DNA of 64,000 nt from an uncultured Bacteroides sp. (GTDB lineage: Bacteria; Bacteroidota; Bacteroidia; Bacteroidales; Bacteroidaceae): positions 1-64,000 of the forward strand of contig CAMAFR010000005.1 in NCBI GenBank assembly GCA_945833835.1. The letters are read 5' to 3'. Below, piece by piece: positions 35,348-45,881 of this stretch. Every line of letters starts with the position of its first letter. Within the stretch, counting starts at the first letter, position 1. Below the pieces are notes generated by a model. The model ran no database searches, was not told where the DNA came from, and saw nothing but the letters and a program-made list of their open reading frames with translations. The translations under genes were made by a program, and so were the position numbers.

Positions 35348-36976
35348 TTATTTCCGGAGGTTGGCGAACTCGGACGACGGGTTCCATTGCGGGTAGGCGG
35401 TGTCCTGCGCCAGCCGGTAGCCCAGGTCGAAGAACAGGTGGACCTCCTGCAAGAGGCCGCTGTAATCATCGTCGGGGTGGGTCTGGTCGGTCGGCTTGTG
35501 GTAGACCTCTGCCCAGTAGCGGGCAATCTGTTCTTTCGACCACTCTTTGCCGTGACGGCGGTTGTCGTTCCAGCCTTTGGCGAAAAGGGCGGGGACACCT
35601 TTGCGGACAAACGAGAAATGGTCCGAACGGTAGAACATGCCGTTGTAGGCATCCGGGTCGGGCATGACATAGCGTCCGTAGGGCCGGGCCAGTTCGGCCA
35701 GGGTCTGGTCCAGGTCCGAATGGCCGAATCCCGTAATGGTCACGTCGTTGTTCTCGCCCCACAGCGGGAACACATCGAGGTTGATGACCGCCACGGTCTT
35801 CTCGATCGGGAACAGCGGATGGTTCACGTAGTATTCGCTGCCCAGCATCCCGCTTTCCTCGCAGGTCGGTGCCAGGAAGACCAGGTTGCGGCGGGGTTTC
35901 TGCTTCAGCTGCCCGAAGCAGCGGGCCGTTTCGAGCATCCATGCCACGGCCACGGCGTTGTCGGTCGCTCCGTTCACGATGCTGTCGTTGTCAATGGGTT
36001 TGCCGTAGCCCAGGTGGTCCCAGTGTCCCATGTAGACGATGCTCTCGTCGGTCGGTTCGCTGGCAGGGATGACCCCGATCAGGTTCGGACTGCTCTGCCG
36101 CGTGAAGGTGTTGTTCATCTGTACGCTGACGGTCGCAGTCAGGTCGAAAGGCCTGAAGTCGGGACGTTTGGCCTGTTCCATCAGCTCGTCGAAGCTGTAG
36201 CCGTTGTCTGCCAGCAGCTGCCGGGCGATGTCCTGCCGCAGCCATCCGTTCAGTGGGGCATGATAGTCGGAGCAGGCATCGTCCACATACATTTTCTGGC
36301 AGGCAGAGGCCCTCACCACCGACCACGGATAGCCGGCTCCCCGGTCGTCGTGGATAATCAGCACCCCTTTCACGCCTTGGCGGTCTCCTTCCTCGAACTT
36401 GTATTTCCATCGTCCGTAGTAGGTCATGGCATCTCCTTTGAAATAGGTGCTGTCAGTACTGCCCAGTCCCGGGTCGTTGACAATGACCACCGCCACTTTC
36501 TCCGACGGGTGGCTGATGCCGGCATAGTCGTTCTTGCCGTATTCGGGGGCCACAATGCCGTAACCGGCGAAGAACAAGGGCACCTTGTCCAGACGGATTT
36601 CCGGTTCTATGCGGGCGGAGAAGGCGGTGAATCCTTCCAGCCACTCGGGGGAGAGCCGCTGTTTCGGGGTCTGTATCACCATGGGCGACGGGCATTCGGT
36701 GACCGAAGACACAATGGGCACCTGTTGCAGGTAAGACCCTCCTGCCGGTGGCTGTAGTCCTACGGCCTGCATCTGGCGGGCAATGTAGCCGACGGCCCTG
36801 TCGGCTCCTGCGGTGAAGGGGCGGCGGCCTTCGCAGCTGTCGTGTGCAATGGCCTCGGTGTAGGTTCTCAAGTGTTCGGCGGAAGCGGCTTTCTTGGCCA
36901 GTTCCGCATCGGTTCCGCCTGTGCAGGCACCGAGAAAGGCACAGGCGGCGATGGATAGCGATAGTACTCTTTTCAT
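35348..36976 (-). CDS. M28 family metallopeptidase, lipoprotein
   Basis: A 542-residue predicted di-zinc aminopeptidase of the M28 family. The signal peptide has lipobox LGAC (Cys18). A PA-like insertion (about residues 140-260) follows the N-terminal region. The zinc-ligand pattern is visible: MGHWDHLGYG (His/Asp), NGATDNAVAVAWML (bridging Asp), PTCEESGMLGS (catalytic and zinc Glu), INLDVF (Asp) and RSDHFSF (His). It would trim peptides at the cell envelope. ATG 36976 was chosen because it begins the signal peptide; the track extends it upstream through ogt sequence. It is a single gene between ogt and the terminator. Confidence 0.92.
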   Translation of the reverse strand: MKRVLSLSIAACAFLGACTGGTDAELAKKAASAEHLRTYTEAIAHDSCEGRRPFTAGADRAVGYIARQMQAVGLQPPAGGSYLQQVPIVSSVTECPSPMVIQTPKQRLSPEWLEGFTAFSARIEPEIRLDKVPLFFAGYGIVAPEYGKNDYAGISHPSEKVAVVIVNDPGLGSTDSTYFKGDAMTYYGRWKYKFEEGDRQGVKGVLIIHDDRGAGYPWSVVRASACQKMYVDDACSDYHAPLNGWLRQDIARQLLADNGYSFDELMEQAKRPDFRPFDLTATVSVQMNNTFTRQSSPNLIGVIPASEPTDESIVYMGHWDHLGYGKPIDNDSIVNGATDNAVAVAWMLETARCFGQLKQKPRRNLVFLAPTCEESGMLGSEYYVNHPLFPIEKTVAVINLDVFPLWGENNDVTITGFGHSDLDQTLAELARPYGRYVMPDPDAYNGMFYRSDHFSFVRKGVPALFAKGWNDNRRHGKEWSKEQIARYWAEVYHKPTDQTHPDDDYSGLLQEVHLFFDLGYRLAQDTAYPQWNPSSEFANLRK

Positions 36977-37004
36977 GACTCTTGGTTCATAGTTGCCGGC
37001 AAAA

Positions 37005-37547
37005 TTAGCGTTTTGTGCTGGAAACACCAATCAATTCGGGCAAAATGATAGCTTGTTCCAGTTCCAGCAGACGGCGTTTGCGGCCGATGCCTCCGGCATA
37101 GCCGGTAAGGTGCCCGTTGCTCCCGATGACCCGGTGGCACGGCACCATCAGACTGACGGGGTTGCGGCCCACGGCCTGCCCTACGGCCTGCGCCGACAGG
37201 TGCCGTCGGCCTTGCAGGCGGGCAACAGCCTGCCCGATGGCCTGATAGGTAGTGGTGGTGCCGTAGGGGATAAGGGTCAGCTGCCGCCACACCGCCAGTT
37301 GGAAGGCGGTTCCTCTCAACAAGAGGGGAGGCAGTGCGGGCGGACGCTGTCCGGAGAAGTAGGCATCCAGCCACCCGACGGCTGCCGCCAGCAGCGGCTG
37401 GGAGGGGTCGGGCCCGTCCGCTGAGGCCGGGCAGGGAGCGTTCTTCTGCCCTTCGAACCACAATCCGCTGATGCCGTCGGGCTCGGCGGCGATGAGGAGG
37501 TTGCCTAAGGGAGAAGCGTAAAGGGTGTAGTGGGTCATCTGTTGCAT
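37005..37547 (-). CDS. ogt: Methylated-DNA--[protein]-cysteine S-methyltransferase
   Basis: Repairs O6-alkylguanine by transferring the alkyl group to its own cysteine. About 180 residues from MQQMTHYTLYASPLGNLLIAAEPDGISGLWFEGQ. The active site VPCHRVIGSNGHLTGYAGGIGRKRRLLELE contains the acceptor Cys in PCHRV and the conserved downstream Gly/Lys-Leu segment. The sequence before it (RGTAFQLAVWRQLTLIPYGTTTTYQAIGQAV) forms the recognition helix region. No Ada regulator domain is present. An RNA leader with its own promoter and terminator precedes it (37582-37681). M28 gene follows 28 bases after its stop. Confidence 0.93.
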   Translation of the reverse strand: MQQMTHYTLYASPLGNLLIAAEPDGISGLWFEGQKNAPCPASADGPDPSQPLLAAAVGWLDAYFSGQRPPALPPLLLRGTAFQLAVWRQLTLIPYGTTTTYQAIGQAVARLQGRRHLSAQAVGQAVGRNPVSLMVPCHRVIGSNGHLTGYAGGIGRKRRLLELEQAIILPELIGVSSTKR

Positions 37548-37581
37548 GGGGCTTTCATGGGGGATGGAAAGGTAGGGGCAT

Positions 37582-37606
37582 AAAAAAAGGGATTCCGCTG
37601 AATCCC
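37582..37606 (-). terminator. Intrinsic terminator in the ogt leader
   Basis: On the minus strand GGGATTCAGCGGAATCCC folds into a 7-8 bp hairpin followed directly by TTTTTTT. It lies about 35 bases upstream of the ogt start and about 40 bases downstream of the leader promoter. Confidence 0.75.
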
Positions 37607-37645
37607 AACCTTTTGTTAACCTTAAATCTAATACTATGAAAAACA
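37582..37645 (-). ncRNA. Candidate leader RNA or small RNA upstream of ogt
   Basis: From the predicted start near 37645 the RNA reads ...TTTTTCATAGTATTAGATTTAAGGTTAACAAAAGG..., ending in the intrinsic hairpin and T run, about 64 nt. A perfect promoter at one end and a terminator at the other define a small transcription unit before ogt. It could be an attenuator for ogt or a free small RNA. I cannot assign it to a named RNA family without a search. Confidence 0.55.
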
Positions 37646-37650
37646 CAATG

Positions 37651-37681
37651 CAAAGGTACGCATTTTCTGTCAGCCACCAAA
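37651..37681 (-). promoter_or_regulatory. Consensus promoter for the ogt leader
   Basis: On the minus strand TTTG (37681-37678), 19 bases, TACCTTTG (37658-37651), a full match to the Bacteroides consensus and the best such match in this region. Confidence 0.8.
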
Positions 37682-38055
37682 TCTTTTGGCGGAAATTTCC
37701 TGCTTTATAACATAATTTAAAGCAGACGGCGGCAGGCGTTAAAGGAAGTTAGTGTTTCGCCGCCCTTCAGAGCGAGTGTAGGCGGTGCGCCAGGGCAGTT
37801 CTGTCCGCTTCGCTATGCCTGACAGTGGGCAGGAGATGAACGGAGAGAGGTGTCCGGATGATGTCGGACAATCGTCTGACAGCTGTCAGACAATTGACCG
37901 ACAACTGTCAGACGATTGTCTGACGTCATCCGAACGTAAGGGTATGATCAGCGTATGCCGGCACGGAGAAGGACTGAGATGTGAAAAATGTCGGCCGAAA
38001 CGTTGAAATCTATGAAAACTTTGTCGCTGCGTTTCTCCGGCTTGAAGAAAAAGAC
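37682..38055. other. Non-coding stretch between ogt leader and ABC-F gene
   Basis: About 370 bases without a convincing gene. A 73-codon ORF at 37785-38006 reads mainly through the palindrome and is not credible. The first half shows no structure I can defend apart from short GC-rich inverted bits. The second half holds the interrupted palindrome described separately. Confidence 0.6.
37856..37931. repeat. Interrupted 27-bp inverted repeat with nested palindromes
   Basis: GGATGATGTCGGACAATCGTCTGACAG (37856-37882) is inversely repeated at 37905-37931 with two mismatches. Inside it lie a perfect 18-bp palindrome GTCTGACAGCTGTCAGAC (37874-37891) and a second palindrome GTCAGACGATTGTCTGAC (37907-37924). 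The short word GTCAGACAAT or its variants recur. It could be an operator array, an RNA switch with competing hairpins, or an interspersed repeat. Confidence 0.8.
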
Positions 38056-38063
38056 TAACTTTG
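38056..38063 (+). promoter_or_regulatory. -7 element for ABC-F gene
   Basis: TAACTTTG matches TAnnTTTG and lies 31 bases before ATG 38094. The -33 position holds TTTC, a partial match. Confidence 0.5.
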
Positions 38064-38093
38064 CGGCGTTTCTGTAAAGCACAACTTGACCGT

Positions 38094-40049
<1,956 letters not shown>

Positions 40050-40089
40050 CCCCGACGAAAGAGAGAATCTTTTTTAAGCATAAAAACAC

Positions 40090-42129
40090 ATGAAGACAAA
40101 AATGTATGCAGCAGTAGCTGCAATGGTAATGACGACAATGGCTGCCGGATGTGCCGGACAGAAAGAGGTGAAGACCGTTGCCGGAATCGATGTGGCCAAC
40201 ATGGACACCACCGTGGCACCGGGTAAGGACTTTGCACGTTATGCTACCGGAGGATGGAACGACGCCCATCCGCTGACGGCAGAATATTCGCGCTACGGAG
40301 CATTCGAGATGCTCAACGAGAACAACCAGGCGAAACTCAAAGACCTGATAGAGGGGCTGGCCGCCCGCGAAAGCGCGGCGGGAACAGCGGCGCAGAAAAT
40401 AGGCGACCTCTTCAACCTGGCCATGGACAGCCTGACGCTCAACCAGGAAGGCATGGCTCCGGTCAAGGCGCAGTATGACAAGATTGCCGCCGTTGCCGAC
40501 AGAAAACAGCTGGTGCCGCTGATGGCCGAACTGGCTTATGACGGTATCGGGACCTATTTTGCCGCATACGTGTATGCCGACCCCAAGAACAGTGACCGGA
40601 ACATCCTGCAGCTGGCACAGGGCGGCATCAACCTGCGTGAAAAGGAATATTACCTGGCTACCGACAGTGTGACGGAGAATATCCGCAACCAGTACAAGGC
40701 CTACATCGTCCGGTTGTTCCAACTGGCCGGATGCGCCGAGGCGGAGGCCCGTCAGAAAATGGAGGCGGTGATGGAGATTGAGACGGCCATTGCCGGTAAG
40801 TCGTTCAGCGCGGTGGAACGTCGCAACCCCGAGGCCAACTACCACAAGCTGGGGTATGCCGACTTCTGCAAGCGGTTTGCCGGTGTGGACTGGGAGGCCT
40901 ACCTGGCCGTGCTGGGAGTCAAGAACCCCGATGAGCTGAATGTGGAGCAGCTGGAGCCTCTGCAGGAAGTGGTGCGCCTGCTCACCGTCCTGCCGTTGGA
41001 CAAGCACATCGCCTACATGCAGTACAACCTGCTCGATGCGGCGGCCCCCTATCTGAGCGATGACTTTGTGACCGCCAAATTTGATTTCTACGGCAAGGTG
41101 CTTTCGGGCCGTCAGGAGAACCGTCCGCGCTGGAAGCGTGCCGTGGGCACGGTCAACAGCCTGCTGGGCGAACTGGTGGGACAGATGTATGTGGAGAAAT
41201 ATTTCCCCGCCGCCGCCAAGGAGCGGATGCTGCAGTTAGTGAAGAACCTGCAGGAGTCGTTGGGCCAGCGCATTGACGAGCAGGCATGGATGTGCGACAG
41301 CACCAAGCAGAAGGCGCACGAGAAACTGGCCGCCTTCACGGTGAAGATAGGCTATCCCGACAAGTGGAAGGACTATACGGCCCTGAAGGTGGAGAAAGAC
41401 TCCTACTGGGCCAACGTCTGCCGTGCGTCCAACTGGGAGATGGCGGATATGTTCGGCCGTATCGGCCAGCCGGTCGACAAGACCGAGTGGCTCATGTCGC
41501 CCCAGACGGTGAATGCCTATTACAATCCTTCGACCAACGAAATCTGTTTCCCGGCCGCTATCCTGCAATATCCTTTCTTTGACATGAACGCCGACGATGC
41601 CTGCAACTATGGTGCCATCGGTGTCGTGATCGGCCATGAGATGACGCATGGATTTGATGACCAGGGACGCCAGTTTGACAAGAACGGCAACCTGAAGGAC
41701 TGGTGGACCGCCGAGGATGCCGAACGCTTCCAGGCACGCACCCAGGTGATGGTGGACTTCTTCAACGGCATCGAGGTGCTGCCGGGACTGAAGGCCAACG
41801 GCCAGCTGACCTTGGGCGAGAACATCGCCGACCACGGTGGGCTGAAAATCGCCTTCCAGGCTTTCCGCAACGCCACCAAGGACGCTCCTCTCGGTGTGGA
41901 GAACGGCTTTACCCCCGAACAGCGTTTTTTCCTGTCATACGCGCTGCTGTGGGCCGGCAATATCCGCGACGAGCAGATCCGTGTCAATACCAAGTCGGAC
42001 CCGCACTCGCTGGCCCGCTGGCGTATCAACGGGGCGTTGCCGCACATTCCCGCCTGGTATGAGGCCTTCGCCATTGCCGATACCGACCCGATGTACGTGG
42101 CCCCCGAAAAACGAGTGGACATCTGGTAA
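40090..42129 (+). CDS. M13 family metallopeptidase (PepO/neprilysin-like), lipoprotein
   Basis: A 679-residue zinc endopeptidase. The signal peptide MKTKMYAAVAAMVMTTMAAGCAGQ has a lipobox (AAGC, Cys21). The N-terminal M13 domain spans about residues 45-430. The catalytic domain has NEICFPAAILQYPFF (substrate-binding region), VIGHEMTHGFDDQGRQFD (zinc HExxH at about 515) and GENIADHGGLKIAF (third ligand Glu). The C-terminal PEKRVDIW matches the M13 ending. It degrades oligopeptides in the periplasm or at the surface. The radical SAM gene follows after 1 base. Confidence 0.95.
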   Translation: MKTKMYAAVAAMVMTTMAAGCAGQKEVKTVAGIDVANMDTTVAPGKDFARYATGGWNDAHPLTAEYSRYGAFEMLNENNQAKLKDLIEGLAARESAAGTAAQKIGDLFNLAMDSLTLNQEGMAPVKAQYDKIAAVADRKQLVPLMAELAYDGIGTYFAAYVYADPKNSDRNILQLAQGGINLREKEYYLATDSVTENIRNQYKAYIVRLFQLAGCAEAEARQKMEAVMEIETAIAGKSFSAVERRNPEANYHKLGYADFCKRFAGVDWEAYLAVLGVKNPDELNVEQLEPLQEVVRLLTVLPLDKHIAYMQYNLLDAAAPYLSDDFVTAKFDFYGKVLSGRQENRPRWKRAVGTVNSLLGELVGQMYVEKYFPAAAKERMLQLVKNLQESLGQRIDEQAWMCDSTKQKAHEKLAAFTVKIGYPDKWKDYTALKVEKDSYWANVCRASNWEMADMFGRIGQPVDKTEWLMSPQTVNAYYNPSTNEICFPAAILQYPFFDMNADDACNYGAIGVVIGHEMTHGFDDQGRQFDKNGNLKDWWTAEDAERFQARTQVMVDFFNGIEVLPGLKANGQLTLGENIADHGGLKIAFQAFRNATKDAPLGVENGFTPEQRFFLSYALLWAGNIRDEQIRVNTKSDPHSLARWRINGALPHIPAWYEAFAIADTDPMYVAPEKRVDIW

Positions 42130-42130
42130 G

Positions 42131-43084
42131 ATGGAGCGGCAGGCAAGATACCACGACTTTTCCCGGTTCCTGGCCGGACGGTTTCCGTTCAAAGTGCAGA
42201 AGCTGTCGGTCAATGCCGGGTTCACCTGCCCCAACCGGGACGGGACGACGGGCTTCGGTGGCTGCACCTATTGCAACAACCAGACGTTCAATCCCGCTTA
42301 TTGCCGGACGGAGAAGGGAGTGCGCGAACAGCTGGAGGAGGGCAAGCACTTCTTCGCCCGCAAGTATGCGGATATGCGCTATCTTGCCTACTTTCAGGCG
42401 TACACCAATACCTATGCCGGGCTGGACCGCCTGCAGCGGATGTACGAGGAAGCCCTGTCGGTCGACGGGGTGGTGGGATTGGTCATCGGTACCCGTCCCG
42501 ACTGTATGCCCGAGGCCTTGCTGGACTATCTGGAACGGCTGGCCCGGCAGACCTTCCTGCTGGTGGAGTATGGCATTGAGAGTACGTCCGACGCCACGCT
42601 GGCCCGCATCAACCGCGGACATGACTTTGCCTGTACGCAGGATGCCGTGTGCCGCACCGCCGGCAGGGGCATCCTTACGGGCGGCCATGTGATACTGGGG
42701 CTGCCGGGCGAGGGGCGTGAGGAACTGATACGGCAGGCGGCCGACGTGTCTCGGCTGCCGCTGACTACCCTGAAGATGCACCAGCTGCAACTGATACGAG
42801 GGACCCGCATGGCGCATGAATATGCCGCGCATCCAGCGTCCTTCCGGCTCTACACCGCCGAAGAGTACATTGACCTGGTGATAGACTACGTGGAGCACCT
42901 GCGCCCCGACCTGGTGTTGGAGCGTTTCGTTTCGCAGTCGCCCAAAGAGCTGCTCCTGGCTCCCGACTGGGGATTGAAGAACCACGAGTTTACCGCAAAG
43001 GTGCACCGCCGGATGGAGCAGCGTGACGCCTGGCAGGGAAAGCATTATACAGACAAACCCATTCTATCATTTATAAAGAACTAA
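42131..43084 (+). CDS. Radical SAM protein, TIGR01212/YhcC family
   Basis: A 317-residue radical SAM protein from MERQARYHDFSRFLAGRFPFKVQKLSVNAGFTCPNRDGTTGFGGCTYCNN. The three iron-sulfur cysteines are the ones in CPNRDG...CTYC, spaced as in the YhcC family (a wider first gap than the classical CxxxCxxC). Later sequence VEYGIESTSDATLARINRGHDF is the SAM-binding region. The family is widespread but its reaction is not known to me. The track ORF from 41894 overlaps pepO in another frame and is not real before 42131. It sits 1 base after pepO and 4 bases before the flavoprotein gene. Confidence 0.92.
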   Translation: MERQARYHDFSRFLAGRFPFKVQKLSVNAGFTCPNRDGTTGFGGCTYCNNQTFNPAYCRTEKGVREQLEEGKHFFARKYADMRYLAYFQAYTNTYAGLDRLQRMYEEALSVDGVVGLVIGTRPDCMPEALLDYLERLARQTFLLVEYGIESTSDATLARINRGHDFACTQDAVCRTAGRGILTGGHVILGLPGEGREELIRQAADVSRLPLTTLKMHQLQLIRGTRMAHEYAAHPASFRLYTAEEYIDLVIDYVEHLRPDLVLERFVSQSPKELLLAPDWGLKNHEFTAKVHRRMEQRDAWQGKHYTDKPILSFIKN

Positions 43085-43088
43085 AGGT

Positions 43089-44270
43089 ATGGAAATTAAA
43101 GGAAAAGTACATTATGTGGGTGTGAACGACCGCACCAAGGCCCTGTTCGAGAACCTGTGGCCGCTGCCGTATGGCGTGTCTTACAACTCGTATCTGATTG
43201 CCGACGACGAGATGGTGGCGTTGGTGGATACGGTGGACGTGGCTTTCTTCGAAGTCTATCTGAAGAAAATCCGCAGCATCATCGGCGACCGTAAGATCAA
43301 TTATCTCATCATCAATCACATGGAGCCGGACCATTCGGGCTCGATTGCGCTCATCAAGCAGTATTATCCCGACATCGTGCTGGTAGGCAACAAGAAGACG
43401 TTCGATATGGTGGAAGGCTACTACGGCGTGACGGGCGACCGTTATGTGGTGGGCGACGGAGATTTCCTGAAGCTGGGACACCACACCTTGCGCTTCTACC
43501 TGATACCGATGGTGCACTGGCCCGAGACGATGGTGTCGTTTGACGAGACCGAGGGCATCCTGTTCTCGGGCGACGCGTTCGGCTGTTTCGGTGCCTTGAA
43601 CGGTGGCTGTATCGACCGGAACATCAATACGGACATTTACTGGGACGAGATGCGCCGTTACTATGCCAACATTGTGGGCAAGTTCGGCAATCCGGTGCAG
43701 AAAGCATTGCAGAAATGCAGCGGGCTGCCCATCAAGATGATTTGTCCTACCCACGGCCCGGTATGGGAAGAGCAGATAGCCCGAGTGGTGGAGATGTACG
43801 ACCGCCTGAGCCGCTACCAGGGCGAAGAAGGCGTGGTCATCGTCTACGGCACCATGTATGGCAATACCGAGGAACTGGCCGAAACCATTGCCGAGGAGCT
43901 GAGCCGTCTGGGTGTCAAGAACATCGTGCTGCACAATGTGTCGCACACGCATCATTCGTTTATCCTGGCCGACATTTTCAAATACAAGGGGCTGATAGTG
44001 GGATGCACCACGTATAACATGCACCTCTATCCCGAAATGGAAGCGTTGCTGAGCAAGGTGGCCGCCCGTGAGATGAAGAACCGTGTGATGGGTTACTTCG
44101 GTTCGTTTACGTGGGCCAGCGCCGCCGTGAAGAAGCTGGCCGAATATGCCGAGAAGCTGAAGTTCGAGGTGGTCGGCAATCCGGTGGAAATGAAGCAGAG
44201 CATGAAGACGGACAATTATGCCCAGGCCAAGGAATTGGCGAAGGCCATGGCCGAACGCCTGAAGGCGTGA
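43089..44270 (+). CDS. Flavodiiron protein, FprA type
   Basis: A 393-residue A-type flavoprotein that reduces oxygen (or nitric oxide) to water, protecting anaerobes. The N-terminal metallo-beta-lactamase-like domain binds two irons: HMEPDHSGS (about residue 78), MVHWPETMVSF, GDAFGCFGALN and THGPVW. The C-terminal flavodoxin domain starts around residue 250, with the FMN loop YGTMYGNTEELAE and VGCTTYNMHLYPEM. No rubredoxin domain is fused. It lies directly behind the radical SAM gene, and a strong terminator follows. Well suited to a gut anaerobe exposed to traces of oxygen. Confidence 0.95.
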   Translation: MEIKGKVHYVGVNDRTKALFENLWPLPYGVSYNSYLIADDEMVALVDTVDVAFFEVYLKKIRSIIGDRKINYLIINHMEPDHSGSIALIKQYYPDIVLVGNKKTFDMVEGYYGVTGDRYVVGDGDFLKLGHHTLRFYLIPMVHWPETMVSFDETEGILFSGDAFGCFGALNGGCIDRNINTDIYWDEMRRYYANIVGKFGNPVQKALQKCSGLPIKMICPTHGPVWEEQIARVVEMYDRLSRYQGEEGVVIVYGTMYGNTEELAETIAEELSRLGVKNIVLHNVSHTHHSFILADIFKYKGLIVGCTTYNMHLYPEMEALLSKVAAREMKNRVMGYFGSFTWASAAVKKLAEYAEKLKFEVVGNPVEMKQSMKTDNYAQAKELAKAMAERLKA

Positions 44271-44302
44271 CCGGAGGCCGTAGGGCCGCCGTTGCAACAG
44301 AA

Positions 44303-44349
44303 GAGGGTATGCCCCCACCGCCGGAGAGGCGATGGCGGGGCATACCCTC
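44303..44349. terminator. Hairpin terminator between FprA and MscS genes
   Basis: GAGGGTATGCCCC pairs perfectly with GGGGCATACCCTC (13 bp), with some further pairing inside the loop. It lies between convergent genes. Confidence 0.75.
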
Positions 44350-44371
44350 GATTGCTTTTCTCCACCGGCCT

Positions 44372-45232
44372 TTAATTCTCGGCCTGGTGGACAGTGAGTT
44401 GCGGGAAGGGGAATCCGATGCCTTCCTGGTTGAAGGTGGCATAGACCTTCTGGTTCATGTCAAACAGCACGCTCCAGTAGTCGGCGGCTTTGGTCCAGAC
44501 ACGTACCTTGATGTCTACGCTGCTGGCGGCCAGTTCGTTCAGTGCGATGAACGGAGCCGGGTCTTTCAAAATACGGTCGTCTGCGGCGATGATGCGATCC
44601 AGTACGGCTTTCACTTTCGCAAAGTCCTCTCCATATTCCACCCCGAAGGTCCAGTCGATGCGGCGGGTTTCCGCTTTGTTGTAGTTCACCACGGCATTGC
44701 TGCTCAGCGAGCCGTTGGGCATGAAGACGATGCGGTTGTCGGGCGTGGTCAGGATGGTGTGGAAAATCTGGATTTCCTTGACGGTCCCGCTCATGCCGCC
44801 GGGAGCGTCGATGTAGTCGCCCACTTTGAAGGGTTTGAACACCAAGATGATGAGTCCTCCTGCAAAGTTGGACAGGTTGCCCGAGAGTGCCATACCCACG
44901 GCGACACCGGCCGAGGCCAAGAGGGCCGCGAAGCTGGTGGTCTCTACCCCCAGTTTGCCGATGACGGCAAATGCCAGGATGAGGTTGAGCAGCAGCGAGA
45001 GGAGGCTTTTCAGGAAGGTCTGTACGCTGACCTCCAGTTTCCGTTTCTCCAGCAGCTTGCTGATCAGGCGGCTGATTTGTTTGATGATGAACCGTCCCAC
45101 CACATAGATGATGATGGCACCGATGAGGTCTTTGCCCACTTCGATGCCCCCGTTCATCAGCTTCTCTGCCAATTGTGCGATGTCGATTTTCTGTGTGGCA
45201 TCGAGAACCACTTGCATAATTGTCAATAACAT
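44372..45232 (-). CDS. Small-conductance mechanosensitive channel (MscS family)
   Basis: A 286-residue channel that opens under membrane tension to release solutes in osmotic downshock. Three hydrophobic helices are visible. The pore helix is FAALLASAGVAVGMALSGNLSNFAGGLIILVFKPFKVGDYI, with the Gly/Ala packing of TM3. The C-terminal beta domain has VKEIQIFHTILTTPDNRIVFMPNGSLSSNAVVNY. The length and motifs match E. coli MscS. It is 32 bases after the Sua5-type gene on the same strand. Confidence 0.94.
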   Translation of the reverse strand: MLLTIMQVVLDATQKIDIAQLAEKLMNGGIEVGKDLIGAIIIYVVGRFIIKQISRLISKLLEKRKLEVSVQTFLKSLLSLLLNLILAFAVIGKLGVETTSFAALLASAGVAVGMALSGNLSNFAGGLIILVFKPFKVGDYIDAPGGMSGTVKEIQIFHTILTTPDNRIVFMPNGSLSSNAVVNYNKAETRRIDWTFGVEYGEDFAKVKAVLDRIIAADDRILKDPAPFIALNELAASSVDIKVRVWTKAADYWSVLFDMNQKVYATFNQEGIGFPFPQLTVHQAEN

Positions 45233-45264
45233 AGTTTGGATAATATAAATAAAAAAAGAATGTT

Positions 45265-45876
45265 TCAGCGGATTACTTCGCCTTTGCCTTGCCGGATGAT
45301 TTCGGGGTCGTCGTCACGGCAGTCAATGACGGTAGACGGTTCCGTACCGCCGATGCCGCCGTCGATGATGAGATCCACGTCGTTGCCGAATTTCTCGTCT
45401 ATCAGTTCGGGGTCGGTGATGTATTCGATGTCTTCCTCCTCGTCATGCGGAAGGGTAGTGGTGAGGATGGGTGCGTCCAGCATCCGGCAGATGTCGCGGA
45501 TGACCGGATGGTCGGGGACGCGGATGCCTACCTCCTTCCGGTTGCGGAAAATCTTGGGCAGCCGGCTGTCGGCGTTCAGGATAAAGGTGAAGGGGCCGGG
45601 CAGGTTGCGCTTCATCAGCTTGAACGTGGTGTTGCTGACGCGGGCATATTCGCTGATGTTGCTCAAGTCGTAGCAGATGATGGACAGGTAGTGCTTGCGC
45701 GCGTCGATATTCTTCAGCCGGCAGATGCGTTCGATGGGTCTTTCTTTCAGCGCATGGCAGCCGATGGCATACATCGTGTCCGTGGGGTAGATGATGATGC
45801 CCCCGTCGTTGAGCAGGTCTACCACCTTCTGGAGGTCGGCAGGCTGGTTGTTTTTGTTGTAGAGTTTCAGTAACAT
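45265..45876 (-). CDS. L-threonylcarbamoyladenylate synthase (Sua5/YrdC/TsaC family)
   Basis: Makes threonylcarbamoyl-AMP from threonine, bicarbonate and ATP for the t6A37 tRNA modification. The 203-residue protein has GGIIIYPTDTMYAIGCHALKERPIERICRLK, the YrdC signature with the KR...T/S pattern, and PGPFTFILNADSRLPKIF. VGIRVPDHPVIRDICRMLDAPILTTTLP completes the substrate site. It is the YrdC-only form without the C-terminal Sua5 domain. The partner TsaE is encoded at 17376-17807. It lies 5 bases after the Pif1-like gene stop. Confidence 0.93.
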   Translation of the reverse strand: MLLKLYNKNNQPADLQKVVDLLNDGGIIIYPTDTMYAIGCHALKERPIERICRLKNIDARKHYLSIICYDLSNISEYARVSNTTFKLMKRNLPGPFTFILNADSRLPKIFRNRKEVGIRVPDHPVIRDICRMLDAPILTTTLPHDEEEDIEYITDPELIDEKFGNDVDLIIDGGIGGTEPSTVIDCRDDDPEIIRQGKGEVIR

Positions 45877-45881
45877 GGTGG

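Noticed and set aside
37636-37707. Small plus-strand ORF MKNTMQRYAFSV...
   Set aside because: It overlaps the minus-strand ogt leader promoter, has no promoter of its own and no family, and is explained by the leader sequence.
37785-38006. 73-codon plus-strand ORF in the gap before the ABC-F gene
   Set aside because: It reads mostly through the interrupted palindrome and lacks any protein-like pattern.
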